64,000 nt of DNA, taken from the NCBI RefSeq assembly GCF_009617585.1, contig NZ_WIXI01000022.1, positions 62,001-126,000 on the forward strand, in the 5' to 3' direction. The translations under genes and the position numbers were made by a program. Below are positions 12,458 through 20,444 of this stretch, one piece after another. The stretch comes from Endobacterium cereale (lineage in GTDB: Bacteria > Pseudomonadota > Alphaproteobacteria > Rhizobiales > Rhizobiaceae). The notes below the pieces were generated by a model that saw only the letters and a program-made list of their open reading frames with translations, ran no database searches and was not told the DNA's origin. Every line of letters begins with the position of its first letter. Position 1 is the first letter of the stretch.

Positions 12458-12613
12458 AATCTTCATGTTGCGCGAATGCCTATGTTTGGCAACATTTCGG
12501 GAAATCCTTGTGGATTAAGGGATCGTGAGGGTCCCAAGGCGCCGCGCCTATAGTCTATGGTGCTGGCATTGGATTTTTAAGCCGCGTCCCGTGGCGTAGA
12601 AAGTGAGAATATC

Positions 12614-13180
12614 ATGGCAGGTAGCGTCAACAAGGTGATCCTGATCGGCAACGTGGGTGCCGATCCCGAAATCCGCCGGACCCAGGATGGTCGTCCGATC
12701 GCCAATCTGCGCATTGCGACGTCGGAAACCTGGCGTGATCGCAATTCCGGCGAGCGCAAGGAAAAGACCGAATGGCACAGCGTCGTCGTTTTTAACGAAG
12801 GCCTGTGCAAGGTTGTCGAACAGTATGTGAAAAAGGGTGCCAAGCTCTATATCGAAGGCGCGTTGCAGACCCGCAAATGGCAGGACCAGCAGGGTGCGGA
12901 TCGTTATTCGACCGAAATCGTGCTGCAGGGGTTCAACTCGACCCTGACCATGCTTGACGGCCGTGGCGAAGGCGGCGGCGATCGTGGCGGTTACAGCGGT
13001 GGTGGCGGCGGTGGCCGTGGCAGCTCTGCCGGCGGCAACGATTACGGCGGCGGCGGCGATTTTGGCGGCGGCGATGACTACGGGCGTCCGTCGGGCGGTG
13101 GCGGCAATCGTGGCGGCGGTCAGCCTTCCGGCGGCGGCGGTGGTTTCTCCCGCGACCTGGATGATGATATTCCGTTCTGA
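12614..13180 (+). CDS. ssb: single-stranded DNA-binding protein
   Basis: SSB coats single-stranded DNA in replication, recombination and repair. The 188 residues have an N-terminal OB fold (about 1-115; [46 protein letters not shown]), a glycine-rich disordered linker (about 118-175) and the acidic tip DLDDDIPF that binds partner proteins. The linker is a run of GGG repeats in G+C-rich DNA, which also creates long meaningless frames on the other strand. Transcription is divergent from uvrA, and a LexA box covers the probable -10 region. Confidence 0.97.
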   Translation: MAGSVNKVILIGNVGADPEIRRTQDGRPIANLRIATSETWRDRNSGERKEKTEWHSVVVFNEGLCKVVEQYVKKGAKLYIEGALQTRKWQDQQGADRYSTEIVLQGFNSTLTMLDGRGEGGGDRGGYSGGGGGGRGSSAGGNDYGGGGDFGGGDDYGRPSGGGGNRGGGQPSGGGGGFSRDLDDDIPF

Positions 13181-13185
13181 TCTGG

Positions 13186-13209
13186 AAAGGCGCCGCGAGG
13201 CGCCTTTTT
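13186..13209 (+). terminator. intrinsic terminator of ssb
   Basis: AAGGCGCC (13187-13194), loop GCGA, GGCGCCTT (13199-13206) and a TTTTT tail, six bases after the ssb stop. Confidence 0.88.
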
Positions 13210-13240
13210 CATATCGAAACACTGAGACGGAGAAGTTCGG

Positions 13241-13528
13241 ATGACCGAGACGCAAAGCCCGCAGCCACCAAACGGCACGATTGGAAAGCCGCCGGCCACA
13301 TGGCGGATCGTGCTGGCCTTCATCCTCGATTTTTTCACAATCTTCTGGATCGCAGGTCTTGGTGTGGCATTTGTTTTAGGTGGCACGACCGAAAACGGTT
13401 TCAGCCTGAACGGCCTTCCGGCGCTTTTGTGCTTTGCCCTGATGATCGCGTATTTCGTCGTGTTCAATCGCTATCTCGGCGGCACGATCTGGAAGCGCAT
13501 TCTCAGAGCCAAACGGACAGACCGCTGA
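13241..13528 (+). CDS. small RDD-family membrane protein
   Basis: A 95-residue integral membrane protein with two hydrophobic helices (about 22-45 and 56-77). The pattern WRIVLAFILDFFTIFW followed by a second helix and YLGGTIWKRILRAK resembles the RDD family (Arg-Asp-Asp), although the family's last Asp is not obvious. The N terminus is proline- and glutamine-rich and cytoplasmic. It follows the ssb terminator by about 30 bases, so it likely has its own promoter or depends on readthrough. The function of RDD proteins is largely unknown; some are linked to ion transport. Confidence 0.7.
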   Translation: MTETQSPQPPNGTIGKPPATWRIVLAFILDFFTIFWIAGLGVAFVLGGTTENGFSLNGLPALLCFALMIAYFVVFNRYLGGTIWKRILRAKRTDR

Positions 13529-13575
13529 TGCCTGACGCAACGTCATGACGTCGCGTCAGATGAACGCCCGTTCGC

Positions 13576-14205
13576 TCACAGATCGAAGGCCGAGCGAATG
13601 CCGTCGACGGCGAACTGTACCGACAGTGCTGCCAGAATGACGCCGAGCAATCGGGTCAGCAGCGCGCGGCCGGTTACGCCGAGAAAACGGTCGAGGGCAG
13701 GGGCGATCATAAGCGCTGCAAACACCGCGGCCATGGCGACGGCGAGAATGCCTATCAAGATAGCGCGGTCGAGTGGCGCGCTGAAGCTACCGGCCAGAAG
13801 CACGGTGGCGGAAATTGCACCGGGACCGGAAATCAGCGGCAGCGCCAGCGGAAAGATCGCGATATTGCGGATGTGATCGACCGTCATGGCCGTTTCGGAC
13901 GTCTTTTCCTTGCGATCATTGCGGCGCTCGAAAATCATCTCGAAGGCGATCCAGAACAACAATATGCCGCCGGCGATGCGGAAAGCGCCCATGGAAATAC
14001 CGAGGAAACCGAGCAATTGCGCGCCGACCAGCGCAAAGCCGGCAAGAATGCCGAAAGCGGTGACCGTGCCGAGCATGGCGACATGGCGACGCTGGGCCGC
14101 GTCCATGCCGACGGTAAGGCCGACGAAGAGCGGCGCCAGGCCCGGTGGGTCGAGCGTGACCAGCAGCGTCGTCAATGCATTCAGGATCGTGTCGATTGTC
14201 ACCAT
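13576..14205 (-). CDS. MarC-family integral membrane protein
   Basis: A 209-residue inner-membrane protein with six hydrophobic segments. It carries the family's opening (LNALTTLLVTLDPPGLAPLFVGLT), RRHVAMLGTVTAFGILAGFAL and the PLALPLISGPGAISATVLLA motif in the second half. MarC/YchE proteins were once thought to give multidrug resistance, which was not confirmed; they are described as NAAT-type putative amino-acid transporters. It runs leftward, convergent with the RDD gene and divergent from gyrA. Confidence 0.88.
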   Translation of the reverse strand: MVTIDTILNALTTLLVTLDPPGLAPLFVGLTVGMDAAQRRHVAMLGTVTAFGILAGFALVGAQLLGFLGISMGAFRIAGGILLFWIAFEMIFERRNDRKEKTSETAMTVDHIRNIAIFPLALPLISGPGAISATVLLAGSFSAPLDRAILIGILAVAMAAVFAALMIAPALDRFLGVTGRALLTRLLGVILAALSVQFAVDGIRSAFDL

Positions 14206-14338
14206 TTCAGCAATATTCCCGCATGCTTGCCGTTAAACTGAAACCTTGTTAGGACAACCGCAGCACGGAGAAAACCCCGATCGCGGGCGATCTTCTTGGA
14301 TGATGACGGCATATGCCGCCTATAAGCCGTAAAAGCCT

Positions 14339-14353
14339 GTTCACAACAGGTTC
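14339..14353 (+). promoter_or_regulatory. LexA-type box upstream of gyrA
   Basis: GTTCACAACAGGTTC is an exact GTTC-N7-GTTC, ending 5 bases before a candidate -35 (TTGGCG, 14359-14364). About two exact matches per 64 kb are expected by chance on both strands, so position is the main support. Confidence 0.45.
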
Positions 14354-14358
14354 GAAAA

Positions 14359-14388
14359 TTGGCGTTGGCGGCAGCCTTCGGCTATAAA
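14359..14388 (+). promoter_or_regulatory. candidate gyrA promoter
   Basis: TTGGCG (14359-14364), an 18-base spacer and TATAAA (14383-14388), placing the start about 28 bases before the gyrA start codon. Confidence 0.45.
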
Positions 14389-14422
14389 ACGTCAACTGAT
14401 TCCGAACAGGATCCTAATCGAT

Positions 14423-17263
14423 TTGACTGATCAAAGCACACCCGGCGGCGGAAAGCTGCCACCAGGCATCGAACCCATTTCGATCATGGAGGAAATGCAG
14501 CGGTCCTACCTCGATTACGCGATGAGCGTTATCGTCAGCCGCGCGCTTCCCGACGTCCGTGACGGCCTCAAGCCGGTGCATCGTCGTATCCTTTACGGGA
14601 TGAACGAGCTGGGCCTCGACTGGAACAAGAAATACGTCAAGAGCGCCCGCGTGACCGGTGACGTGATGGGTAAGTACCATCCGCACGGCGACTCGGCGAT
14701 CTATGACGCCTTGGCCCGTATGGCGCAGGACTGGTCTTTGCGGTTGCCGCTGATCGATGGTCAGGGCAATTTCGGCTCGATCGACGGTGATCCGCCGGCT
14801 GCACAGCGCTATACCGAGTGCCGCCTGGAAAAGGTCTCGCATGCGCTGCTCGATGACCTTGACAAGGAAACCGTCGACTTCCGCGACAACTACGACGGCA
14901 CCATGTCGGAGCCCGTCGTGGTTCCGGCAAAATTCCCGAACCTACTGGTAAATGGCGCGGGCGGTATCGCGGTTGGCATGGCCACCAATATTCCGCCGCA
15001 CAATCTGAGCGAAGTCATCAACGGCTGTATCGCGCTTATTGATAACCCGGCTATCGAACTGCCTGAAATGATGGAAATCATTCCCGGTCCGGACTTCCCG
15101 ACCGGCGCGATGATTCTGGGCAAGAACGGCATTCGTTCTGCCTACGAAACCGGCCGTGGTTCGGTGATGATGCGTGGCCTTGCCACCATCGAGCCGATGC
15201 GCGGCGATCGTGAGCAGATCATCATCACCGAAGTTCCCTATCAGGTGAACAAGGCGACGATGATCGAAAAGATGGCCGAACTGGTCAAGGAGAAGCGCGT
15301 CGAGGGTATTTCCGACCTGCGCGACGAGTCCGACCGCCAGGGTTATCGCGTTGTCATCGAGCTGAAGCGCGATGCCAATGCCGACGTCATCCTGAACCAG
15401 CTTTATCGCTATACGCCGCTGCAGACCTCGTTTGGCTGCAACATGGTGGCGCTGAACGGCGGCAAGCCGGAGCAGATGATCCTGCTCGACATGCTGCGCG
15501 CCTTCGTTTCCTTCCGCGAGGAAGTCGTTAGCCGGCGTACAAAGTATCTTCTGCGCAAGGCGCGCGAACGCGCCCACGTCTTGGTCGGTCTGGCGATTGC
15601 TGTCGCCAACATCGACGAAGTCATCGCGCTGATCCGTCGTGCGCCTGATCCGGCGACCGCCCGCGAGCAGCTGATGACCCGCCGCTGGCCAGCCCATGAC
15701 GTCGAGCCGCTGATCCGCCTGATCGACGACCCGCGTCACAAGATCAACGATGATGCGACCTACAATCTTTCCGAAGAGCAGGCACGCGCCATTCTTGAAC
15801 TGCGTCTGGCCCGCCTGACGGCACTCGGCCGCGATGAAATCGCCGACGAGTTGAACAAGATCGGCGCCGAGATCAGCGATTATCTCGATATCCTGTCTTC
15901 GCGTGTTCGCATCCAGACGATCGTCAAGGCCGAGCTTGCTGCCGTTCGTGACGAATTCGGCACGCCACGCCGCACCCAGATCATGGATGCCGGCCTCGAC
16001 ATGGACGATGAAGACCTCATCGCCCGCGAAGACATGGTCGTTACCGTTTCGCATCTCGGCTATATCAAGCGCGTACCGCTTGCCACGTATCGCGCCCAGC
16101 GTCGCGGCGGCAAGGGCCGTTCCGGCATGGCGACGCGCGACGAGGACTTTGTATCGCGCCTGTTCGTGGTCAACACGCATACGCCGGTGCTGTTCTTCTC
16201 CTCGCGTGGCATCGTCTACAAGGAAAAGGTCTACCGTCTGCCGATCGGCACGCCTCAGTCTCGCGGCAAGGCCCTGATCAACATGCTGCCGCTGGAAGCC
16301 GGCGAACGCATTACCACGATCATGCCGCTGCCCGAGGACGAAGCGACCTGGGAAAACCTCGACGTGATGTTCGCAACGACACGCGGCACGGTTCGCCGCA
16401 ACAAGCTGTCGGACTTCGTGCAGGTCAACCGCAACGGCAAGATTGCCATGAAGCTTGAGGAAGAGGGTGACGAAATCCTCTCCGTCGAGACCTGCACGGC
16501 GCCCAACCACGATCTCGCAATTCCGGGCGACGACGTGCTGCTGACGACCGCGCTCGGTCAGGCGATCCGCTTCCCGGTCGATGAGGTCCGCGTGTTTGCC
16601 GGCCGCAACTCGATCGGCGTACGCGGCATCAATATGGCTGATGGCGACCGCATCATCTCGATGACGATCGTTGGCCACGTCGATGCCGAGCCGTGGGAGC
16701 GTGCTGCCTACCTCAAGCGTTCAGCCACTGAGCGCCGTGCCGCCGGTGTCGATGAGGACGATATCGCTCTCGTCGGCGAGGAAGTGGTGGAAGAAGGACA
16801 GCTGTCCGACGAACGCTACGAATACCTCAAGGAGCACGAGCAGTTCGTTCTGACCGTTTCCGAAAAGGGCTTTGGCAAGCGTTCTTCGTCTTATGACTTC
16901 CGTACCTCGGGTCGTGGCGGTAAGGGTATCCGTGCCACCGACACCTCGAAGACCGCGGAAATCGGCGAACAGGTTGCTCTGTTCCCGATCGAGGACAAGG
17001 ACCAGATCATGCTCGTCACCGATGGTGGCGTTCTGATCCGAGTACCGGTCGACGGTATCCGCATCGCCAGCCGCGCCACCAAGGGCGTCACCATCTTCTC
17101 CACCGGCAAGGGCGAGAAGGTCGTATCGGTCGAGCGCATCAGCGAGCCGGAAGGCGAAGAGGAAGAGGGCGACGTGCCGGGTGAAATCACCACCGAGGGC
17201 GGCGCCATCACCGAGGCGCCGGAAGGCGGAGCCCCAGAGGGCGACGCACCGAGCGAAGAATAA
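14423..17263 (+). CDS. gyrA: DNA gyrase subunit A
   Basis: The DNA-cleaving subunit of gyrase, which introduces negative supercoils with GyrB. The 946 residues begin at a TTG codon (TTG ACT GAT CAA); no ATG lies between the upstream stop and the conserved [22 protein letters not shown]. The catalytic tyrosine is Tyr130 in QRYTECR. The quinolone-determining region reads [20 protein letters not shown] with Ser91 and Asp95 at the positions of E. coli Ser83 and Asp87, the susceptible state. The C-terminal beta-pinwheel carries the GyrA box (QRRGGKG, about residue 557), which separates it from ParC. The last 35 residues are acidic and Gly/Pro-rich. Confidence 0.98.
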   Translation: MTDQSTPGGGKLPPGIEPISIMEEMQRSYLDYAMSVIVSRALPDVRDGLKPVHRRILYGMNELGLDWNKKYVKSARVTGDVMGKYHPHGDSAIYDALARMAQDWSLRLPLIDGQGNFGSIDGDPPAAQRYTECRLEKVSHALLDDLDKETVDFRDNYDGTMSEPVVVPAKFPNLLVNGAGGIAVGMATNIPPHNLSEVINGCIALIDNPAIELPEMMEIIPGPDFPTGAMILGKNGIRSAYETGRGSVMMRGLATIEPMRGDREQIIITEVPYQVNKATMIEKMAELVKEKRVEGISDLRDESDRQGYRVVIELKRDANADVILNQLYRYTPLQTSFGCNMVALNGGKPEQMILLDMLRAFVSFREEVVSRRTKYLLRKARERAHVLVGLAIAVANIDEVIALIRRAPDPATAREQLMTRRWPAHDVEPLIRLIDDPRHKINDDATYNLSEEQARAILELRLARLTALGRDEIADELNKIGAEISDYLDILSSRVRIQTIVKAELAAVRDEFGTPRRTQIMDAGLDMDDEDLIAREDMVVTVSHLGYIKRVPLATYRAQRRGGKGRSGMATRDEDFVSRLFVVNTHTPVLFFSSRGIVYKEKVYRLPIGTPQSRGKALINMLPLEAGERITTIMPLPEDEATWENLDVMFATTRGTVRRNKLSDFVQVNRNGKIAMKLEEEGDEILSVETCTAPNHDLAIPGDDVLLTTALGQAIRFPVDEVRVFAGRNSIGVRGINMADGDRIISMTIVGHVDAEPWERAAYLKRSATERRAAGVDEDDIALVGEEVVEEGQLSDERYEYLKEHEQFVLTVSEKGFGKRSSSYDFRTSGRGGKGIRATDTSKTAEIGEQVALFPIEDKDQIMLVTDGGVLIRVPVDGIRIASRATKGVTIFSTGKGEKVVSVERISEPEGEEEEGDVPGEITTEGGAITEAPEGGAPEGDAPSEE

Positions 17264-17268
17264 GAAGC

Positions 17269-17297
17269 AAAGGCCGGGAGAAATCCCGGCCTTTTTC
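17269..17297 (+). terminator. intrinsic terminator of gyrA
   Basis: AAGGCCGGGA (17270-17279), loop GAAA, TCCCGGCCTT (17284-17293), then TTT. Confidence 0.88.
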
Positions 17298-17314
17298 GTT
17301 GAAGATCATGCCAA

Positions 17315-17856
17315 ATGACGCCGGAGACTTTTCTCAAGTTTTTGGCGCCGATCGGAACCGTTGGAGGCTTTTATCTGCTGGTCCGGTGCATAGTCGGTCT
17401 GGTTCGGCTCGGCTCACCTGACGTGCGAGAGCGCTTCCCGGCCGGCTCTGAACCGAAGAGAGTGACGCTGCCGAGGGCAGGGCGTTATCTCATCAGCGTC
17501 GTGGCGCCACCGTTCACCGTCATCCCGGGCACCGCGCATTTTTCGCCATCCGTGATGCGTCATCAAGAGCAATGATCGACTATCATGGCTCAAGGTTGGC
17601 GATGATGCAGGTCCAGCGAACGGACATGAGTGGCCGCAAGTCTATCGCGCTTGGACGCTTCGATTGCACAGCACCCGGAGACTATGAGGTTCTCTGCCTG
17701 GATCCGGACAAGATCCGTTCCAGTTTCCTGCTGGAAGTTTCGCCGCATATTTCGGCGATAAAATTCCTGCCCCTCATTCTCGGCACAATCGCATCCTTCG
17801 GCATGGCCGGCGGCGGATTGATTTTTATGGTCGTCTGGATAGCGGGAAAAATCTGA
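17315..17856 (+). pseudogene. membrane-anchored protein gene split by a frameshift
   Basis: Two frames look like halves of one gene. The first (17315-17575, 86 residues) has an N-terminal helix and a domain that runs sensibly to FTVIPGTAHF. The second (17572-17856, 94 residues) continues open upstream of its ATG as FFAIRDASSRAM and then MIDYHGSRLAMMQVQRTDM, and ends in a second helix (FLPLILGTIASFGMAGGG). The switch falls at a run of five Ts at 17539-17543; one extra T would join the frames into about 180 residues. The residues after the switch in the first frame look random. It may be a true pseudogene, a homopolymer sequencing error, or two ATGA-coupled genes. No family was recognised. Confidence 0.6.
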
Positions 17857-17887
17857 AAGGCGTGGCTTTGTTCATGTTACAAACAGC

Positions 17888-17923
17888 AAAAAAGCCGGGT
17901 GAAATTCATCACCCGGCTTTTTT
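17888..17923. terminator. bidirectional terminator between the frameshifted gene and the small-protein genes
   Basis: A 15 bp stem AAAAAAGCCGGGTGA (17888-17902) with its complement at 17909-17923 and runs of A and T on each side. It serves both convergent transcripts. Confidence 0.9.
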
Positions 17924-17939
17924 ATTCAGAATTGTAGCC

Positions 17940-18074
17940 TCAGAATGCCCTGTGGCGGCGGGCGAATTCCTCGATATCCTCACGCTCTCGACCGAGCTCG
18001 GCAATCGAGGACACGACTGTGGCGACAAACATGGTGCTGATCAGCCCGGCAAGAACTGTCATGGTCAAGAACAT
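17940..18074 (-). CDS. 44-residue membrane protein
   Basis: A short gene starting at ATG 18074. The product opens MFLTMTVLAGLISTMFVATV, one hydrophobic helix of about 22 residues, followed by a charged amphipathic tail rich in Glu and Arg (SIAELGREREDIEEFARRHR). The sequence GGAAGGTATGAG precedes the ATG and contains a usable ribosome site. It lies 27 bases downstream of the 59-residue gene on the same strand and ends two dozen bases before a strong terminator, so the two form a small operon. No known family was recognised; the helix-plus-amphipathic-tail design is common among small inner-membrane regulators. Confidence 0.6.
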   Translation of the reverse strand: MFLTMTVLAGLISTMFVATVVSSIAELGREREDIEEFARRHRAF

Positions 18075-18101
18075 CTCATACCTTCCCGGGCTTTAAAAGC
18101 C

Positions 18102-18281
18102 TCAGTAGTAGGAGACGCCCTGGTAAGTACCGGTCATCTCCGTGTAATTGGTCGGAGCCGTATCGGACTTGTCGTTGTAGAGAGTTACAGTTGCAGTCAT
18201 CATGACTGCGATCATTGCGGTCCATACGATGCTGATCATGGTGATCTTGTCAGGCATGGCCGAATTTTTCTTCGCAAACAT
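18102..18281 (-). CDS. 59-residue single-helix membrane protein
   Basis: Starts at ATG 18281, preceded by GAAGGAATTGCGGAG. The N terminus is basic (MFAKKNSAMPDK), followed by one helix (about 13-35, ITMISIVWTAMIAVMMTATV) and a polar Asp/Thr/Tyr-rich tail ending QGVSYY that should face the periplasm by the positive-inside rule. Codon use is normal for the neighbourhood (Cys-free, GC-ending codons), which supports a real gene. It is the first gene of a pair with the 44-residue protein, and a 40 bp repeated element lies 81 bases upstream of its start. No family was recognised. Confidence 0.6.
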   Translation of the reverse strand: MFAKKNSAMPDKITMISIVWTAMIAVMMTATVTLYNDKSDTAPTNYTEMTGTYQGVSYY

Positions 18282-18361
18282 CTCCGCAATTCCTTCTATT
18301 CTCTGAACGTGCGATGAGCACGCTGGTTCCGCATTGTTGAGGAAGTTTTAACACTCCCCCT

Positions 18362-18401
18362 CTGAAGCCTCCCTGAAGAGGTCGTTCATCTGGCGTTCAG
18401 G
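18362..18401 (-). promoter_or_regulatory. copy A of a 40 bp repeated operator-like element
   Basis: Contains CGTTCA at 18383-18388 and 18394-18399 (11 bp period) and TGAA at 18363-18366 and 18374-18377 (also 11 bp apart). 32 of 40 bases match copy B at 18570-18609. It ends 81 bases before the ATG of the 59-residue gene. The 11 bp spaced half-sites resemble targets of OmpR/PhoB-type response regulators. Confidence 0.6.
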
Positions 18402-18403
18402 AT

Positions 18404-18496
18404 TCAAATCTCTCTGGCGTCGTCGAGGTCCACGGTGAGGACCAGTTCGGCCAGAAGCGAGAGGCCGATGGCGATAGCGACAAGAACAACCAGCAT
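18404..18496 (-). CDS. 30-residue membrane peptide
   Basis: ATG 18496 is preceded by AGGAG with seven bases spacing, an excellent ribosome site. The product is nearly all one helix (MLVVLVAIAIGLSLLAELVL) followed by the short acidic tail TVDLDDAREI. Its size and shape resemble accessory peptides such as KdpF, but it is not next to a transporter and no similarity beyond general form is seen. It is transcribed leftward, and the upstream region carries copy B of the 40 bp element 74 bases before the start, at almost the same distance as copy A from the next small gene. Confidence 0.6.
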   Translation of the reverse strand: MLVVLVAIAIGLSLLAELVLTVDLDDAREI

Positions 18497-18569
18497 GTAT
18501 TTACTCCTGTTGCGGGACCCGGGGACCGTTCCCCTCCGTCTCTGCAGGGTGGATAAAAACATGTGAGCC

Positions 18570-18609
18570 CTGAAACCACCTTGAACAGCGCGTTCATTTG
18601 CCGTTCAGG
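18570..18609 (-). promoter_or_regulatory. copy B of the 40 bp repeated operator-like element
   Basis: CGTTCA at 18591-18596 and 18602-18607, TGAA at 18571-18574 and 18582-18585; the same four half-sites in the same spacing as copy A. It lies 74 bases upstream of the 30-residue gene. Confidence 0.6.
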
Positions 18610-18694
18610 CGCTGGCCGCCTTGCGATTGACCGCCGACCGTGACAAAAGGCGGTGACTTTATAACGGTTTTGGCACTGAAACGCTGAAGACACG

Positions 18695-19189
18695 ATGACC
18701 ACTGCTTTTTATCCGGGATCGTTCGATCCGATGACCAATGGCCACCTCGATGTGCTTTTGCAGGCGATGAAGGTCGCCGGCACGGTCGTCGTCGGTATCG
18801 GCGTTCATCCGGGCAAGACGCCGCTGTTCACGTTCGAGGAGAGGGCGGAACTGATCCGCCGCTCATTGGATCAGGCGCTGCCGGAAAAGGCCGATGGTGT
18901 TTCGGTCGTCAGTTTCGATGGTCTCGTCATCAACGCGGCACGCGACCATGGCGCCAGCCTGCTGATCCGCGGCCTGCGGGATGGTACGGACCTCGATTAT
19001 GAAATGCAGATGGCCGGCATGAACGCGCAGATGGCGCCCGACGTGCAGACGGTTTTCCTGCCGGCCGGCATTGCATCGCGGCCCATAACCGCCACATTGG
19101 TCCGACAGATCGCCTCCATGGGCGGCGATGTCAGCACCTTCGTGCCGGCAGCCGTTCATGAAGCCCTGAATACCAAGCTTAAACGCTGA
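18695..19189 (+). CDS. coaD: phosphopantetheine adenylyltransferase
   Basis: Catalyses the fourth step of coenzyme A synthesis, transferring AMP from ATP to 4'-phosphopantetheine. The 164 residues match the family. The nucleotidyltransferase signature is complete: [17 protein letters not shown] (T/H-x-G-H) at the N terminus, the Arg in [14 protein letters not shown] and the C-terminal [12 protein letters not shown] that replaces the ISST(x)VR motif. It is the first gene of a rightward series with ppiA after a gap of 23 bases, as in other rhizobia. Confidence 0.96.
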   Translation: MTTAFYPGSFDPMTNGHLDVLLQAMKVAGTVVVGIGVHPGKTPLFTFEERAELIRRSLDQALPEKADGVSVVSFDGLVINAARDHGASLLIRGLRDGTDLDYEMQMAGMNAQMAPDVQTVFLPAGIASRPITATLVRQIASMGGDVSTFVPAAVHEALNTKLKR

Positions 19190-19212
19190 TCGTTTATCAA
19201 ACGGAGCCCAGG

Positions 19213-19797
19213 ATGAAACTTCTTCACCTTGCCCTTGCCGGCGCCATGATGGCCGCTTCTTTCGCAGCGCCTGTCCTGACCACATCCGCGCTTGCCGCCG
19301 ATGCCAACACCATGACCATCCAGCTGAAGGATGGCCCGGTCGTCGTCCAACTTATGCCGGAACTGGCACCGAAACACGTCAAGCAGATCAAGGAACTCGC
19401 ATCCAAGGGCGAATACGACAATGTCGTGTTTCACCGCGTGATCGACGGTTTCATGGCCCAGACCGGTGACGTCGAGTTTGGCAAGCAGGGCGGAAAAAGC
19501 TTTGCACCGTCGCGCGCCGGCATGGGTGGTTCCGCACTGCCGGATATCCCGGCCGAATTTTCGCGCACGCCGTTCGAGCGTGGCGTGCTCGGCATGGCCC
19601 GTTCACAGAGCCCGAATTCGGCGAACTCGCAATTTTTCATCATGTTCACCAAATACCCAAGCCTTGACGGCCAATACACGGTCGTCGGCAAGGTCGTGTC
19701 CGGCATGGAAAATGTCGACAAAATCAAGAAGGGCGCCGGCAGCAATGGCGAGGTCACCGACCCCGACCGCATGCTGAAGGTCACCGTGGGCAAATAA
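19213..19797 (+). CDS. ppiA: periplasmic cyclophilin-type peptidylprolyl isomerase
   Basis: Cis-trans proline isomerase assisting folding of exported proteins. The 194 residues start with a signal peptide (basic start, hydrophobic core MMAASFAAPVL, cleavage after SALA near residue 28). The cyclophilin core is intact: VVFHRVIDGFMAQTGD with the catalytic Arg, the GGSALPDIPAEF loop, GMARSQSPNSANSQFFIMF and YTVVGKVVSGM. A GGAG ribosome site precedes the ATG. It is followed by a second cyclophilin gene without signal peptide, so the pair supplies periplasm and cytoplasm. Confidence 0.95.
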   Translation: MKLLHLALAGAMMAASFAAPVLTTSALAADANTMTIQLKDGPVVVQLMPELAPKHVKQIKELASKGEYDNVVFHRVIDGFMAQTGDVEFGKQGGKSFAPSRAGMGGSALPDIPAEFSRTPFERGVLGMARSQSPNSANSQFFIMFTKYPSLDGQYTVVGKVVSGMENVDKIKKGAGSNGEVTDPDRMLKVTVGK

Positions 19798-19849
19798 ATC
19801 CGCCAATAAAGATGCATATCGGGTGAAAACCCCAACCAAGGAGAAAGAC

Positions 19850-20365
19850 ATGGCCGAGATCAAAGATCCGGAAAACACCATCATCATGGAAACCACCAAG
19901 GGCAAGGTCGTCATCCAGCTTCTGCCGGATCTCGCACCTGAGCACGTCGCACGCATCAAGGAACTTGCGCGCGAAAAGGCCTATGACGGCGTTGTTTTCC
20001 ACCGCGTCATTCCCGACTTCATGGCCCAGACCGGCGACGTCAAGTTCGGCAAGAAGGGCGGCGAGAGCTTCAACCCGTCACGCGCCGGCATGGGCGGCTC
20101 CGAAAAGCCGGACCTGAAGGCTGAGTTTTCGGCTGTATCGCACGTGCGCGGTACCTGCTCGATGGCCCGTTCGCAGAACCCGAACTCCGCCAACTCGCAG
20201 TTCTTCATCTGCTTCACCGACGCTCCGTGGCTGAACAAGCAGTATTCCGTCTGGGGCCAGGTCATCGAAGGCATGGATTTCATCGACCAGATCAAGAAGG
20301 GCGAGCCTGTTCAGGATCCCGACTCGATCGTATCCGTCCGCGTTGCAGCCGACGCTGCAGCCTGA
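19850..20365 (+). CDS. ppiB: cytoplasmic cyclophilin-type peptidylprolyl isomerase
   Basis: A 171-residue cyclophilin without signal peptide, presumably cytoplasmic. ATG 19850 was chosen because AAGGAGAAAGAC stands directly before it; the earlier in-frame ATG at 19823 has no such site and would add a short charged leader. The core repeats the same motifs as ppiA: VVFHRVIPDFMAQTGD, MARSQNPNSANSQFFICF and YSVWGQVIEGMDFIDQI. The two are tandem duplicates with 52 bases between them and likely one transcript ended by the hairpin at 20390-20427. Confidence 0.95.
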   Translation: MAEIKDPENTIIMETTKGKVVIQLLPDLAPEHVARIKELAREKAYDGVVFHRVIPDFMAQTGDVKFGKKGGESFNPSRAGMGGSEKPDLKAEFSAVSHVRGTCSMARSQNPNSANSQFFICFTDAPWLNKQYSVWGQVIEGMDFIDQIKKGEPVQDPDSIVSVRVAADAAA

Positions 20366-20389
20366 TTTTTCAAGACGATAGATCTATCA

Positions 20390-20427
20390 GAAACGCCCCG
20401 GCGACGGATCGGGGCGTTTCGCTTTTT
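20390..20427 (+). terminator. intrinsic terminator of the coaD-ppiA-ppiB group
   Basis: An 11 bp perfect stem (20390-20400 with 20410-20420), 9-base loop and GCTTTTTC tail. It ends 17 bases before the queA start. Confidence 0.88.
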
Positions 20428-20444
20428 CGGAAAGGCCCCGGACG

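Noticed and set aside
12960..13150. GGC-rich repeats in ssb as a tandem repeat locus
   Set aside because: They encode the ordinary glycine-rich linker of SSB, with no regular DNA repeat unit.
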